Positions 14,281 to 24,010 are shown, counted from the stretch's first letter. The stretch: DNA of 64,000 bases from Stomorhina lunata (GCA_933228675.1 OW121742.1:123729983-123793982), one strand, 5' to 3'. Notes: generated from the sequence alone by a model not told the origin. Numbers and translations are program-made.

Positions 14281-14293
14281 AAATTCTGAATCG
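14281..14293 (+). repeat. Left target-site duplication of the LINE
   Basis: AAATTCTGAATCG here is repeated exactly just after the poly(A) tail at 18622-18634. A further shared A (14294/18635) may belong to either the duplication or the element. Confidence 0.9.
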
Positions 14294-14327
14294 AGTCGCG
14301 TTTATATAGTGATCTAGTGCAGACGTG
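14294..14327 (+). promoter_or_regulatory. Internal Inr/DPE promoter of the LINE
   Basis: If +1 is the A at 14294 (context CGAGTC, sharing AGTC with the fly initiator TCAGTY), then AGACGT occupies +28 to +33 and fits the downstream promoter element RGWYVT at every position. Known: Drosophila Jockey-type elements are transcribed from such internal TATA-less promoters, so that full-length copies carry their own promoter. The spacing supports 14294 as the true 5' end. Confidence 0.7.
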
Positions 14328-14499
14328 ATCTCTGCTTTGTTCTTTGTGAAATTCAATATTCCAATTCAAAACTTAAAAATAACAGTAATAAAAATTCTTA
14401 ATACAACATTATTGTTGTACATAAAAATTTTTAAAAATTTCAAAAACCTTTTAAGCAACAAATACTGCATAGTATATATTGTATTAACACTTGCTAAGC

Positions 14500-15695
14500 A
14501 TGGATGAAGAAAATAAAGACAGCAGTGACAGTGAAAACAGTGTTATGGAGTGGCAGGTTATGACTTCAAGTAAACGTAAAAAAATACCAACAAACCCAGC
14601 TACCAACAAAAAAGCTAAATTTTTTGATGAGCCAACTGGTTCGAGTAATAATAACAATAATAGATTTGCAGTTCTTAATATTGATAATGATAACGATAAA
14701 AACAATGTTGAACAAGTAGAAGAAATGGAGGAAGGAACCCCTAAGCCTCCAAATATTTTTATTCCGTGTGTGACCGAAATTAATAAAATGATTATGTGCT
14801 TGTCGAGTGTCATTTCAAGTACTGAATTTCATTATAAATCTCTAAGAGATGGACAAGTTAAGCTATTTATTAAATCAATTGAATCTTATAGAAAGATTGT
14901 AAAATATCTAAATTTAAAAAAAATAAGTTTCCACACATACCAAATTAAAAGCGAGCGTGCATACAGAGTAGTTCTTAAAGGAATTCATTATTCAATCCCA
15001 GTTGAGGATATTAAAGCTGAACTAATTGCTATGGGACATCAAGTAAGATCCGTTGTGAATATAAGAAGTAAAGTTACGAAACAACCCTTATCTATGTTCT
15101 ACGTCGATATGGATCCAAGTCCAGATAATAAAAAAATCTATGAATTGCGTTATTTGAACAATGCCGTAGTCAAAATTGAACCTCCAAGAAAAACCAGTGA
15201 TATTGTTCAGTGCCATCGTTGCCAACAGTAGGTCATACCAAGTCATATTGTAGTAAACCATTTGTGTGTGTTAAGTGTGGACTAGACCACCCAACAGCAG
15301 AATGTGCTAAAAATCCTGAACTTCCACCGCGTTGCATTCATTGCTTGCAAGAACATACAGCTAATTATAAGGGGTGTCAAATTTATCAACAACTTCTTCA
15401 AAAAAGATCTTCTCCGCAATCATATAGAGGTTACGTTCGACCAAATTTTCAAAATCGTTTTAATAATCAAAATGAATACCCTCCGCTGAATTCCAGTAAC
15501 CAAAATTCTGGCGTTAATTCAAATAATTTTGGTCCAAATAGAACTTATTCTGAAACACTTAGGAAAAATACAACATCAGAAAATGACAATAGTATCATAT
15601 CAAGACTAGAAATAATGTTAGATAAACACATGGAAAGGTTAACATCAACACTTATGAGTATGATGTCTATGCTTATCGATAAACTATGCAAATAA
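14500..15695 (+). pseudogene. LINE ORF1 (Gag-like nucleic-acid chaperone), frameshifted
   Basis: The ATG at 14500 opens a frame with an acidic start (MDEENKDSSDSENS), a basic patch (KRKKIPTNPATNKKAK) and an RRM-like/PRE_C2HC region around YRVVLKGIHYSIPVEDIKAEL. It continues to the first zinc knuckle, CHRCQQ, and meets TAG at 15229-15231. The remainder lies in the +1-related frame: GHTKSYC completes the first CCHC, followed by CVKCGLDHPTAEC and CIHCLQEHTANYKGC, ending at 15695. The break is explained by loss of one base inside the first knuckle near 15229. Known: Gag-like ORF1 proteins of this clade coat the RNA and carry three zinc knuckles. The last codons overlap the start of ORF2 by 10 nt. 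Programmed frameshifting is less likely, because the break sits inside a conserved knuckle. Confidence 0.88.
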
Positions 15696-18370
15696 ACTTA
15701 AGAATTGCTGTTTGGAATGCCAATGGTTTGGCTGGTAAACAAAATGAAATTGAAACTTTTATGAAATTCGAGCACATAGACATATTTTTAATATCAGAAA
15801 CACATTTTAATAACAGATCGTTTTTCAATCTAAGGGGTTACACTTTAGTCACTGCAAATCATCCCGACGAGAGGTCGCATGCTGGTTCTGCCATATTAAT
15901 TAAATCAACAATTGACTTCCAAGTTTTAGATGAAGTAAGAAAGCCTTGTATTCAAGCTGCGGGAGTTAAGATCAAATGTAATAACAACAATATATGTATT
16001 TATTCCATATACTGCCCTCCTAGACATAATATCACTTGTCAAGAGTATGAAACGTTTTTCGCAAATCTTGGTCCACGTTTTATAGTAGCTGGTGATTACA
16101 ATGCCAAACACCCTTTGTGGGGATCAAGACTTATAAACCCAAAAGGACGTGAATTAGTCAAATGTATCACCAACAATAACTACAATACCTTGTCTGGCGG
16201 CAGCCCTACATACTGGCCAACAGATCAAAACAAAATACCAGATCTTTTAGATTTTGCAGTATATAGTGGTATACCACATAACAAACTGGATATACTAAAC
16301 GTTGATGATTTAAGCTCAGATCATTCCCCAATTATAATTAATTACAGTACTTCTGTAGAATATGTTTTTAAGAACCAAAAAATATTTACAAACCAAACTG
16401 ATATAAACTATTTTACTTATTGGATCAACAAAAATATTGACCTAAAGCTATCAATTAAAGACAGCAATGAGTTGGAAAATGCAGTAGAGATGTTTACCAA
16501 CTTAATACATGAATCGGCTTCCTTGTCTACTCCTCAATCTAGGGCACCCTCTGGAAATTATGTACAAGTATCTGCGGAGATCAGAGACCTTATCAGAAAT
16601 AAAAGAAGACTTCGTAGAATCTGGCATCAAAGCAGAAATCCTTTGGATAAAACAAATCTCAATCGAGCTACCCAAATACTAAAAGAAAAGATTCGCTTAT
16701 ACAAAAATGAGAAGTTTGACAGCTATTTGCGAAATTTGAGTGTCGACAATACTAAAAACGAACACAATCTCTGGAAAGCAACTAAGTATCTAAAAAGACC
16801 AGTAAAAAGAAACGTTCCCATCAAAAATGACGACGGTTCATGGAGTAAAAGTGATTTGGAAAAGGCATCCTCTTTTGCATCTCATTTAGCACAAGTATTT
16901 CAACCCCATCCGAACCCAACAGATAACTCAGATATAGTGAACTTTCTAGATACCGCATGTCAAATGTATTTGCCAATTAAACCTGTTTCTCCGAATGAGG
17001 TACGTTTAGAAATCGAAAAACTCAATAATACAAAATCCCCTGGATACGACCAAATCAATGCAAAAGTCATAAAACATATACCTGATAAAGGTGTGATTTT
17101 CTTAACGCTAATTTATAACTCAATGCTCAGATTGCAACTCTTCCCAATTCAATGGAAATGTGCGGAAATTATAATGGTACCTAAGCCAAATAAGCCAGAA
17201 AACAATATAACCTCATATAGACCAATAAGTCTATTAGTTATCTTTTCAAAGATATTCGAACGTATCTTTCTCAGTAGAATGCTTCCGATCCTAGAGAGCA
17301 ACAATATTATTCCAGAGCACCAATTTGGATTCCGTCACAATCACGGAACTCCAGAACAAATACATCGTATCGTAAACGTCATTTCTGACACAATTGAACG
17401 TAAAAAATATTGCTGCGCAGTATTTCTAGACATTCAACAAGCGTTTGATAAAGTTTGGCATGATGGATTATTATATAAACTTAAAACAATCTTGCCAACA
17501 CCTTTTTATTTGCTGCTAAAGTCATACCTTGAAAACCGTACTTTTTATGTTAAATGCAATACCAAAACTTCAAATATTCATGAAATAAATGCTGGAATAC
17601 CACAAGGCAGTGTTCTTGGGCCCGTCTTATATACGATATTTACATCTGATATGCCCACATCAACAGACGTCACTGTTGCAACCTACGCAGATGATACGGC
17701 TTTCTTAGCATCAAGCGATTCACCGGTGGAAGCATCTAGGCTAGTACAGCAACAACTCAATGCAATACAAAATTGGTTGAATTCTTGGAATATAAGAGTA
17801 AATTCTCAAAAATCTTCTCAAATAACCTTTACTATGAGAAAAGGTCACTGCCCAGATGTGTACCTCAATAATCAAGTTATCCCCAATAATGACTCTATTA
17901 ATTATCTTGGATTACAGTTGGACAGAAGATTAACGTGGAAGAAACACATAAAAAGCAAGAGAAAACAACTCGATATCAAATTTAAGAAAATGTACTGGTT
18001 AATTGGACCAAGATCGCAGTTAAGTTCTGAAAACAAATTAATCCTATATAAAGTCATATTAAAACCGATTTGGACCTATGGTATACAACTTTGGGGAACT
18101 ACAAGTAATTCGAATATTGAAATCCTTCAAAGATTCCAATCTAAAACACTAAGGGCTATTGTTAATGCACCTTGGTTTGTTACTAATAAAACACTACATA
18201 CTGACTTGGAAATCCCATATGTCAAAGACGAAATTAACAACCTCAGTGGAAGATACGTTCAAAGGCTAAGCAACCACTCAAATCCATTAGCAATCAGCTT
18301 GCTTGATGAAACTGATGAAATTAGAAGATTGAAAAGACATCATGTACTGGATCTCCCCTTTAGAAAATAA
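15686..18370 (+). CDS. LINE ORF2: AP-like endonuclease plus reverse transcriptase
   Basis: This is an intact 894-aa frame. The N-terminal endonuclease/exonuclease/phosphatase domain shows VWNANG (N11), ISETHF (E38), GDYNAKH near residue 137 and SDHSP near 211-215, the usual catalytic set that nicks target DNA. The reverse transcriptase begins near residue 480 and shows SYRPISLL, QFGFR, FLDIQQAFDKVWHDGL (catalytic D582), GIPQGSVLGP and YADD at 667-670 (D669, D670). It ends with the thumb-like INYLGLQLDRRLTWKKH. There is no RNase H domain, as expected for the Jockey clade, and the length is typical. The start ATG overlaps the ORF1 stop region (ATGCAAATAA), which suggests coupled reinitiation. 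No inactivating change is visible. Confidence 0.95.
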   Translation: MQINLRIAVWNANGLAGKQNEIETFMKFEHIDIFLISETHFNNRSFFNLRGYTLVTANHPDERSHAGSAILIKSTIDFQVLDEVRKPCIQAAGVKIKCNNNNICIYSIYCPPRHNITCQEYETFFANLGPRFIVAGDYNAKHPLWGSRLINPKGRELVKCITNNNYNTLSGGSPTYWPTDQNKIPDLLDFAVYSGIPHNKLDILNVDDLSSDHSPIIINYSTSVEYVFKNQKIFTNQTDINYFTYWINKNIDLKLSIKDSNELENAVEMFTNLIHESASLSTPQSRAPSGNYVQVSAEIRDLIRNKRRLRRIWHQSRNPLDKTNLNRATQILKEKIRLYKNEKFDSYLRNLSVDNTKNEHNLWKATKYLKRPVKRNVPIKNDDGSWSKSDLEKASSFASHLAQVFQPHPNPTDNSDIVNFLDTACQMYLPIKPVSPNEVRLEIEKLNNTKSPGYDQINAKVIKHIPDKGVIFLTLIYNSMLRLQLFPIQWKCAEIIMVPKPNKPENNITSYRPISLLVIFSKIFERIFLSRMLPILESNNIIPEHQFGFRHNHGTPEQIHRIVNVISDTIERKKYCCAVFLDIQQAFDKVWHDGLLYKLKTILPTPFYLLLKSYLENRTFYVKCNTKTSNIHEINAGIPQGSVLGPVLYTIFTSDMPTSTDVTVATYADDTAFLASSDSPVEASRLVQQQLNAIQNWLNSWNIRVNSQKSSQITFTMRKGHCPDVYLNNQVIPNNDSINYLGLQLDRRLTWKKHIKSKRKQLDIKFKKMYWLIGPRSQLSSENKLILYKVILKPIWTYGIQLWGTTSNSNIEILQRFQSKTLRAIVNAPWFVTNKTLHTDLEIPYVKDEINNLSGRYVQRLSNHSNPLAISLLDETDEIRRLKRHHVLDLPFRK

Positions 18371-18593
18371 ATAGTTAATACATAATTCAAATCTTGAAAT
18401 ATTGTATGCATATTTTAAATATACATGTATATTAAAAAAAAATAATATTGTAATCTGACCCCTACATTTATATGTATATAGTTAATTGACTCTACTGTAG
18501 GGTCAATATACTCTGTAATTTTTCTTTCTGTTATTGTTTACTATATGCTACTACATTTGCTTAATATTTTAAGAATAGATTGCAAATAAAATG

Positions 18594-18621
<28 letters not shown>
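18371..18621 (+). other. LINE 3' UTR and poly(A) tail
   Basis: A 3' UTR of about 225 nt carries two copies of a short phrase around 'ctgacccctac' and 'gactctactgtagggtca', then AATAAA at 18585-18590, followed within 10 nt by an uninterrupted A tract (18597-18624, partly shared with the target duplication). The near-perfect tail indicates a recent insertion. Confidence 0.85.
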
Positions 18622-18624
<3 letters not shown>

Positions 18625-18634
18625 TTCTGAATCG
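18622..18634 (+). repeat. Right target-site duplication of the LINE
   Basis: AAATTCTGAATCG, identical to 14281-14293. Its leading A's cannot be separated from the poly(A) tail, so the left limit is uncertain by a few bases. Confidence 0.88.
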
Positions 18635-18635
18635 A

Positions 18636-19550
18636 TTTTATTAAAATTTAGTAATTTACAATTACATTAGACAAATTTTTGCTGCAATATTTTTAAATGT
18701 AAAAATATATCCATTTTTTATAATTTGTTTGCTCTTTATGGTCCTAAAAAAGAACTTTAATTTGAATAAAGCTTTGCTACAACTTGTAGAAATGCTGAGG
18801 TATTAAAATTCTAAAACAATATTTAAAAAATTCGCAACGAATTAAATATTTGTCATATATCCTTTATAAGAAATTGGTGTAAAAAATTTCAATTTGGAAT
18901 TTTCTTTAATTTATATATAAATATTGATCAGATTTTATTAAAATTACGTACTTATTATTTTAAATTTCTGCATTTCAGGCGAAATATTTTGAAATGAGTC
19001 CATCAACAATTTTTTTTTTGGAAATTCTTCCCTTTTTGATTTTATGGAAGAACTAGTATTTTAATAAAAGATTACTATAACTTGTAGAAATGCTAGGGAA
19101 TTCAAATTCTAATACAATATTTCTAAAATTTTAAATAGATAAAAAATTTGTTGAAAAATAGTTCAAAACTTGTAGCTAGGAATCAAATATATAAAAAATG
19201 TCATATAAAATTGATCTTGTTAAATATTTTGAAATCTACAAAAAAAAAGTTATTTTTACATAAAAATTATTAATTTGATGATAAGTATCGCAACGATTTG
19301 TAAAAATGTTACAGTTGTTACAATATATAACATTTTTTTTAAATAGCACAGGAAAAAAAGTTTCTCATATATCCTTTTTAATTTTGAAAAAATATAGGAA
19401 TTTTTAAAAATTTTTTACTCTTTGATTTGAAATAGAATTTCTTTTTAAAGTAATTTTTTATACCTAAATTAAAACTACTTTCTTAAGAGAAAGAAAATAT
19501 TTTAAAATTCTAAATTTTTTCGACTTCATGACCTTAAGAAAATGATTACA
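18636..19550 (-). repeat. GGATAT-family units between the two transposons
   Basis: 'gtcatatatcctttata' (18852) and 'catatatccttttta' (19367), with 'acaacttgtagaaatgctgag' (18778), 'ataacttgtagaaatgctagg' (19078) and 'acgatttgtaaaaatgttac' (19293) as a second landmark. This is older DNA into which both elements inserted. Confidence 0.75.
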
Positions 19551-19558
19551 CGGTGCAA

Positions 19559-20193
19559 CATGAAAAAAAAATAACCACATACGGACACCACCACGAGATA
19601 GAGGATCAAAAAAAAGAAGACACGTGTCTTTCAGTTTTGTCAAATGTCCTCCCCTTTTTTGTGGGCGGGGCCTTAAAAATTTGGGCCTCTTTGTCATTTT
19701 TGCAATAAAGTGGTCATCTTCTCAGGCTCATATCTTCCAAACCGTTAGGAATTTTGATTTACTTTTTGAAACAAAGTTGTTGCTATTGTCATGAGGAATA
19801 AAAATAGTGAACACAAAAAATAAAAAAAACGCCATCTTGAATATCAAAATCGAAAAAAAACTAAAAAAAATCGATTTTTTTTAGGCTTTTTTCACATGTT
19901 CAGGTTCCTACGTAGCAAATCGTTCAAAATTTAAGAAAACAATATACAACAAAAATAAAGCTAAGACCTCACTTAAAAACTTTGTAGAACATACAAACAT
20001 CCTAGGAATGATCCTTAACACAGTAAAGGTAGCGCTAAGGTAACCATAAAAATTAAAAATTTCCCGAAAAAATGTTATTTTTAATGTTTTTTTTTACTTC
20101 AACAAGAAAAAATATAACCATATATAGTACAAATACCGCTACGTGATGAAAGACAAGAAAGCCCACATCTTCCAGTTTTGGCCCAATTCACCA
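19559..20193 (+). repeat. Left terminal inverted repeat
   Basis: This pairs with 23204-23822. Homology is strongest over the outer ~180 nt and again around 19900-20190. It fades after 'ccagttttggcccaattca', whose partner at the right end reads 'gacttggggcaaaactag'. Confidence 0.85.
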
Positions 20194-20635
20194 CCATTTA
20201 ACAGCATTTAGGTAGCGCTTAAGTAACGACAAAAGTGAAAAATTCAAAAATTAGCTCTTGTCATAAAAAAGAAAAATTCTCAACATATAAAAAATTAATC
20301 TTCAAGATCACAAAATTTTTAAAAATTGATTTTTTACCTGGTTATGGACAGGTTAAAAATTCAAGAAACAGTCACCTAGAAAAGATACATTTTTATTGGA
20401 CAACTTTTTTGAATCATTCATACGAACATTATATGAATGATCCTCAATATCGTTTAGGTATCGCCTTGGTAACCGCAAAAGTGAACTACTTTTTAGGCTA
20501 GGTAGCGCTTAGGAAAAATTAAAAAAGTAAAAAAATCAGCTCTTGCCATAAAAAACCAAAAATCGATTTTTTACCTAACCAGGTCCATAGGTAGCAAACC
20601 GTTCATTCAAGAAACAATCATGAAACCCTGGACGC
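20194..20635 (+). repeat. Left subterminal repeats of the transposon
   Basis: AGGTAGCGCTTA occurs at about 20211 and again at about 20501. Each copy is followed by an A-rich stretch and 'tcagctcttg(t/c)cataaaaaa'. GGTAGCGCTAAGG sits at about 20028 in the inverted repeat. A diverged end-module fragment ('aggtagcaaaccgttcattcaagaaacaatcatgaaa') follows at about 20588. Such repeats often bind the transposase, but here that is inference. Confidence 0.6.
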
Positions 20636-20645
20636 AATATATAAG
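20636..20645 (+). promoter_or_regulatory. Possible TATA box of transposase gene
   Basis: AATATATAAG lies 79 nt upstream of the transposase ATG at 20724, in a stretch of more balanced composition. This is suggestive only, because AT-rich DNA yields such words by chance. Confidence 0.35.
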
Positions 20646-20723
20646 TGATATGATGTTCGCACCGAGGCATTACAAAACACGACGTAAACGAGAGCTCAGC
20701 GGTGAAAGTTATACGATTTCAAT

Positions 20724-22713
20724 ATGCAGTGTGAAAAAATTAATTTATTTTGCTACGTTTGCGGTCATCAAATTAGAAAAAACAAATATGGAAAAGAAAA
20801 GAATCTTCTAACTAGCGAATTCAGAAGAGCATATACGTTGTTTTTCGACGAAGTAGACTTGACTAGTGAAAATTACACACCTAATATAGTGTGTCGCCAA
20901 TGCTATAACAATCTCATGGCATGGTTGAGTGGAGCAAAATTTAGTATGAAGTATTGTAAACCGGTAAACTGGATTTATCGCCCAGGTGCTCATGATGTAA
21001 ACATTTGCTATGCATGCGTAAATTACACACGTGGAATGAATCGACATGGTGAGAAGAATAAAATTTATAAAGCAACTGCAACAGCTACACTACCAGTGCT
21101 TGCACCTGAAAATTTTGTACCGCCAAGGCCACCAAGTACAGATCTCAGGACAGAATTTACAGGAATGAATACTGAAGGTGGTGTTACTTATGAAGATCCG
21201 TTTGACGCCGATTATGAGCCTCAACAAGGAAGAGATGGACCACAACTAATAACATGGATGGATTTCATTGTGGCCATATTGGGATTATCGCAGCGGCTTG
21301 CCATATTTTTGACAGCGTTTTTAAAGCAAAGAAAATTAACACTTGCTAACGTTAACTCTTCGGCATACCGGAAACGGCAAGCTGAATTTCAGAACTTCTA
21401 CACTCTACATAATGACAATTCGTTCGCTTACTGCAACGATATAAAAGCTTTGGTGGTAAAAATGGGAATAAACTACATCGCTAGTGAGTGGAGATTATTT
21501 ATTGATAGTTCTGTTTCAAGCTTGAAGGCAGTGTTATTGCATATGTCGAACCGAAAACCTTGCATTCCGCTAGCAATCGGTGTCAACATGGAAGAAAACT
21601 ACGAAACATTGAAAAATATTATGGAAAAAATCAAATACTACGAAAATAAATGGAAGATTTGCTGTGATTTGAAGGTCATCAACATTATGCAAGGGATCAT
21701 TGATAAAGGCGGCTTTCCCAAATTCTTTTGTTTTCGTTGTAATTGGGATTCGCGATCTCTGAATCAATTCGAATGTAATTCGTGGACACCAAGAGGAAAT
21801 GTGGAGGAACAAATGAAAGAACATAGACTGAAAAATGCACCTTTGATTGACAATACTCATGATATCTTGCTGCCACCGCTCCACATTAAATTGGGAATTG
21901 TTAAAAAATTCATCGAAGTGGCTGTTATAAATTGTCCAAATGCATTTGACTATTTGAAAAGTGTTTTCCCAAAGCGTAGCGATGACAAAATTAAGAAAGG
22001 TATGTATTGTAGTAAACTAAATCCTATATTTTCCACCTTATTGTATATTTACTTTTCTTTTCTGTTTCTTTTTTTATCCTTTGATAGGAGTACTTAATGG
22101 CCCAGACATTAGAAAGCTTTTCAAGACAAATTTTGAGTCAGCGCTTGATGAAAATCATTCAATGGCATGGATTTATCTTCAACGTGTATGCACCAGAGTC
22201 TTGGGAGGGGATCGAGACGCTGAGCCGGAAGCAAGAGAATGGGTGAAAGAAATGCTGTATTATTTTGAGAAAATCGGCGCATCGATGACATTAAAGCTGC
22301 ACTTTCTTCATTTTCATTTTGACGATTTTATGAAGCAACTGTCTACTGAATCCGATGAGCAAGGAGAACGGTTTCATCAAACCACAATGCCCATGGAAAA
22401 ACGGTACAAAGGCAAAAAACTAGACGCATTGCTTGGAGAGGTAATATCAAATATATTGATGCATTGCTTTGTATTCCTTTTTTGATTTTTGTTTTTATTT
22501 CAGGTATGTTGGTGGAGCCACAAGATTACCCTGTATGATGTCAATGAAGTATTTCAAGAAGAAAAAGCTTATGATGGAGGGCAGTCTGGAAGCAACGTAC
22601 CCGTGCGCACCCTAAGTTCTGAATCAGAGTCAGATTCGGATGATTCGGACGACGAATTGGATCCACAACTTAAGAGAGTGCTATTTACAAGTCCAGGGCC
22701 ATCAACTTTATAA
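20724..22713 (+). CDS. Transposase-like protein, 612 aa, three exons
   Basis: Exons 20724-21999, 22088-22440 and 22504-22713 join in frame across 88- and 63-nt GT-AG introns. The first junction makes IKKG|VLNGPDIRKLF. The N-terminus is Cys-rich (C10, C13, H15; C57, C60; C95, C98), probably zinc-binding. The core shows LFIDSSVSSLKAVLLH (D261), CCDLKV (D315), CFRCNWDS (C336, C339, D342), LPPLHIKLG (H387), SLKLHFLH-like TLKLHFLH (H497, H500) and SDEQGERFHQ (D515, E519). The tail is acidic and serine-rich (SSESESDSDDSDDELD). I recall multicopy, mostly unannotated arthropod proteins with the same block order (FIDSS, LKAVLLH, PPLHIKLG, GERFHQ), but I cannot name a superfamily. An acidic triad such as D261/D342/E519 is inferred. 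The position between long inverted repeats supports a transposase role. No stop or frameshift is seen. Confidence 0.8.
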
Positions 22714-22860
22714 ACATGACACAAATATTTATTTATTTTATTTATTTCCATATTTATTTATCTTATTTTTGTGATATATGCCATTGTATATTAATGTTGA
22801 AATAACAACAAAAAAAATTAAAATAAAAAAATTTTACACATACGAAATGAAATTAAATCA
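22714..22860 (+). terminator. 3' UTR / polyadenylation region of transposase gene
   Basis: After the stop comes a T-rich stretch with 'atttatttatttt' repeats, and then 'aattaaaataaaaaa' (AATAAA-like words near 22816-22826) that could direct polyadenylation. The right inner repeat begins after 22930. Confidence 0.4.
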
Positions 22861-22929
22861 AATGAAATTAAATTATTTTTGTATTAGAAATTGAATGTTC
22901 TAAAAAGTTGTTTAATTAGATCTTATGTA

Positions 22930-23204
22930 CATTTTTGTAGCTTATTGTTTTCTTGAATTTCGAACGGTTTGCTACGTATGGACTTAAACATGGGAAAAAA
23001 GGTAAAAAAATTGATTTTTTTAAATGACGTTTTTTTCATTTTATGTGTTCACAATTTTTGTTCTTTACAAGGGTTATACAATATCTTTGCCTTAAAGAGA
23101 AAATGAAAATTCCACTCGGTTTGCAAAATATGCGCCTGAGAAAATGATTACTTTTTTAATGACACCAAGACCTCAAATCTTTGGGGGCCTCTGAAAAAAC
23201 TCCA
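22930..23204 (-). repeat. Inner duplicate of right-end repeat
   Basis: GAACGGTTTGCTACGTATG-like sequence near 22965 and a 'gcctgagaaaatgattac' stretch near 23133 repeat, in the same order, the terminal block at 23460-23690 (GAACGGTTTGCTACGTATG; 'gcctgagaagatgaccac'). The spacing is about 495-520 nt. The right arm therefore holds two diverged copies of its end module. Confidence 0.7.
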
Positions 23205-23822
23205 TGACTTGGGGCAAAACTAGAATATATGGTCTTTTTTGTCTTTTATCACGTAGTTGTATTTGTATATGGTTATATTTTTAATTGTTGAAGTAAAAAA
23301 AAATAAGCATTGAAAATATCATTTTTTTGGGAAATTTTTAATTTTTATGGTTTCCTTAGCGCTACCCTTACTGTGTTAAGGATCATTCCTTGTATGTTCT
23401 ACAAAGTTGTTAAGTGAGGTCTTAGCTACATTTTTGTAGTATATTATTTTCTTAAATTTTGAACGGTTTGCTACGTATGAACCTGAACATGTAAAAAAAG
23501 CCTAAAAAAAATCGTTTTTTTTTTAAGTTTTTTGCGATTTTGATTTCTAAGATGGCGTTTTTTGATTTAATGTGTTCACAATTTTTATTCCTCATGACAA
23601 TGGCTACTTTGCCTCAAACAGTAAATCGAAATTCCTAACGGTTTGGAAGATATGAGCCTGAGAAGATGACCACTTTTTTGCAAAAAAGGCAAAGAGGCCC
23701 AAAATCTTTAGGGCCCCGCCCACAAAAAAGGGGAGGACATTTGACAAAACTGAAAGACACGTGTCTTCTTTTTTTTGATCCTCTATCTCGTGGTGGTGTC
23801 CGTATGTGGTTATTTTTCCATG
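23204..23822 (-). repeat. Right terminal inverted repeat
   Basis: This is the reverse-complement partner of 19559-20193. It contains the counterpart of the GC-rich block (GGGCCCCGCCCAC near 23710) and ends TGGTTATTTTTCCATG. Confidence 0.85.
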
Positions 23823-24010
23823 ACCTAAAAAATTACACACAGTGTTATTGGAGAACAAAATACCGCTACAATTTGTAGAAATGTCACAGCTTTTTATTGC
23901 TCGTATATATAATCGTGAAGAAAAAAAGTTTGTCATGTATCCTTTTCGAAAATTTTCTTAAAAATTTAAAAATTTTCAAGAAATGTTTATTGTTTTTGTT
24001 TTTTTTTAAT
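23823..24010 (-). repeat. GGATAT-family unit right of DNA transposon
   Basis: 'ctacaatttgtagaaatgtcacag' followed by 'gtcatgtatccttttcg'. It continues the repeat unit interrupted on the left side at about 19550. Confidence 0.7.

Larger units (their letters stand above)
14294..18621 (+). mobile_element. Full-length Jockey-clade non-LTR retrotransposon (LINE)
   Basis: Seen: a 4.3-kb unit with a short 5' UTR, an ORF1 encoding zinc knuckles, an 894-codon ORF2 with endonuclease and reverse transcriptase, a 3' UTR with AATAAA at 18585-18590, and a poly(A) tail. Identical 13-14-nt sequences AAATTCTGAATCG(A) flank it on both sides. Known: this is the layout of Jockey-clade elements of flies, which move by target-primed reverse transcription. 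The element is denser in coding-like sequence and less AT-rich than its surroundings. Its flanks belong to the dispersed GGATAT repeat family, so it inserted into older repeat DNA. ORF1 carries a frameshift, so this copy is probably not autonomous, but the intact ORF2 and clean duplication suggest a young insertion. Confidence 0.95.
19559..23822 (+). mobile_element. DNA transposon with ~620-nt terminal inverted repeats
   Basis: Seen: 19559-~20193 matches the reverse complement of ~23204-23822 with few mismatches and small indels. Landmarks are AACCACATACGGACACCACC, the segment GACACGTGTCTTTCAG, GTGGGCGGGGCC, and farther in a block containing GGATCATTCCT. Between the repeats lies one three-exon gene. 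Extra subterminal repeats with GGTAGCGCTTAGG-like cores lie inside both ends. Both ends terminate in CATG followed by a run of A's. A clear short target duplication could not be defined: CATG itself could be a 4-nt duplication or a palindromic element end. The inverted repeats and intact gene suggest a recently active autonomous copy. Confidence 0.85.

Noticed and set aside
14484..14813. 109-codon minus-strand frame
   Set aside because: It is an antisense shadow of the LINE ORF1 start. Its leucine- and serine-rich composition mirrors the codons on the other strand.
15205..15245. Programmed frameshift in LINE ORF1
   Set aside because: The break interrupts a zinc knuckle and a single missing base explains it. 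No slippery site or downstream structure typical of recoding was seen.
19464..19697. Minus-strand frame at 19464-19697 and its look-alike at 23666-23878 (RPQKRGGHLTKLKDTCLLFF)
   Set aside because: The same peptide appears at both ends because the frames lie in the inverted repeats of the DNA transposon. There is no independent evidence of a gene.
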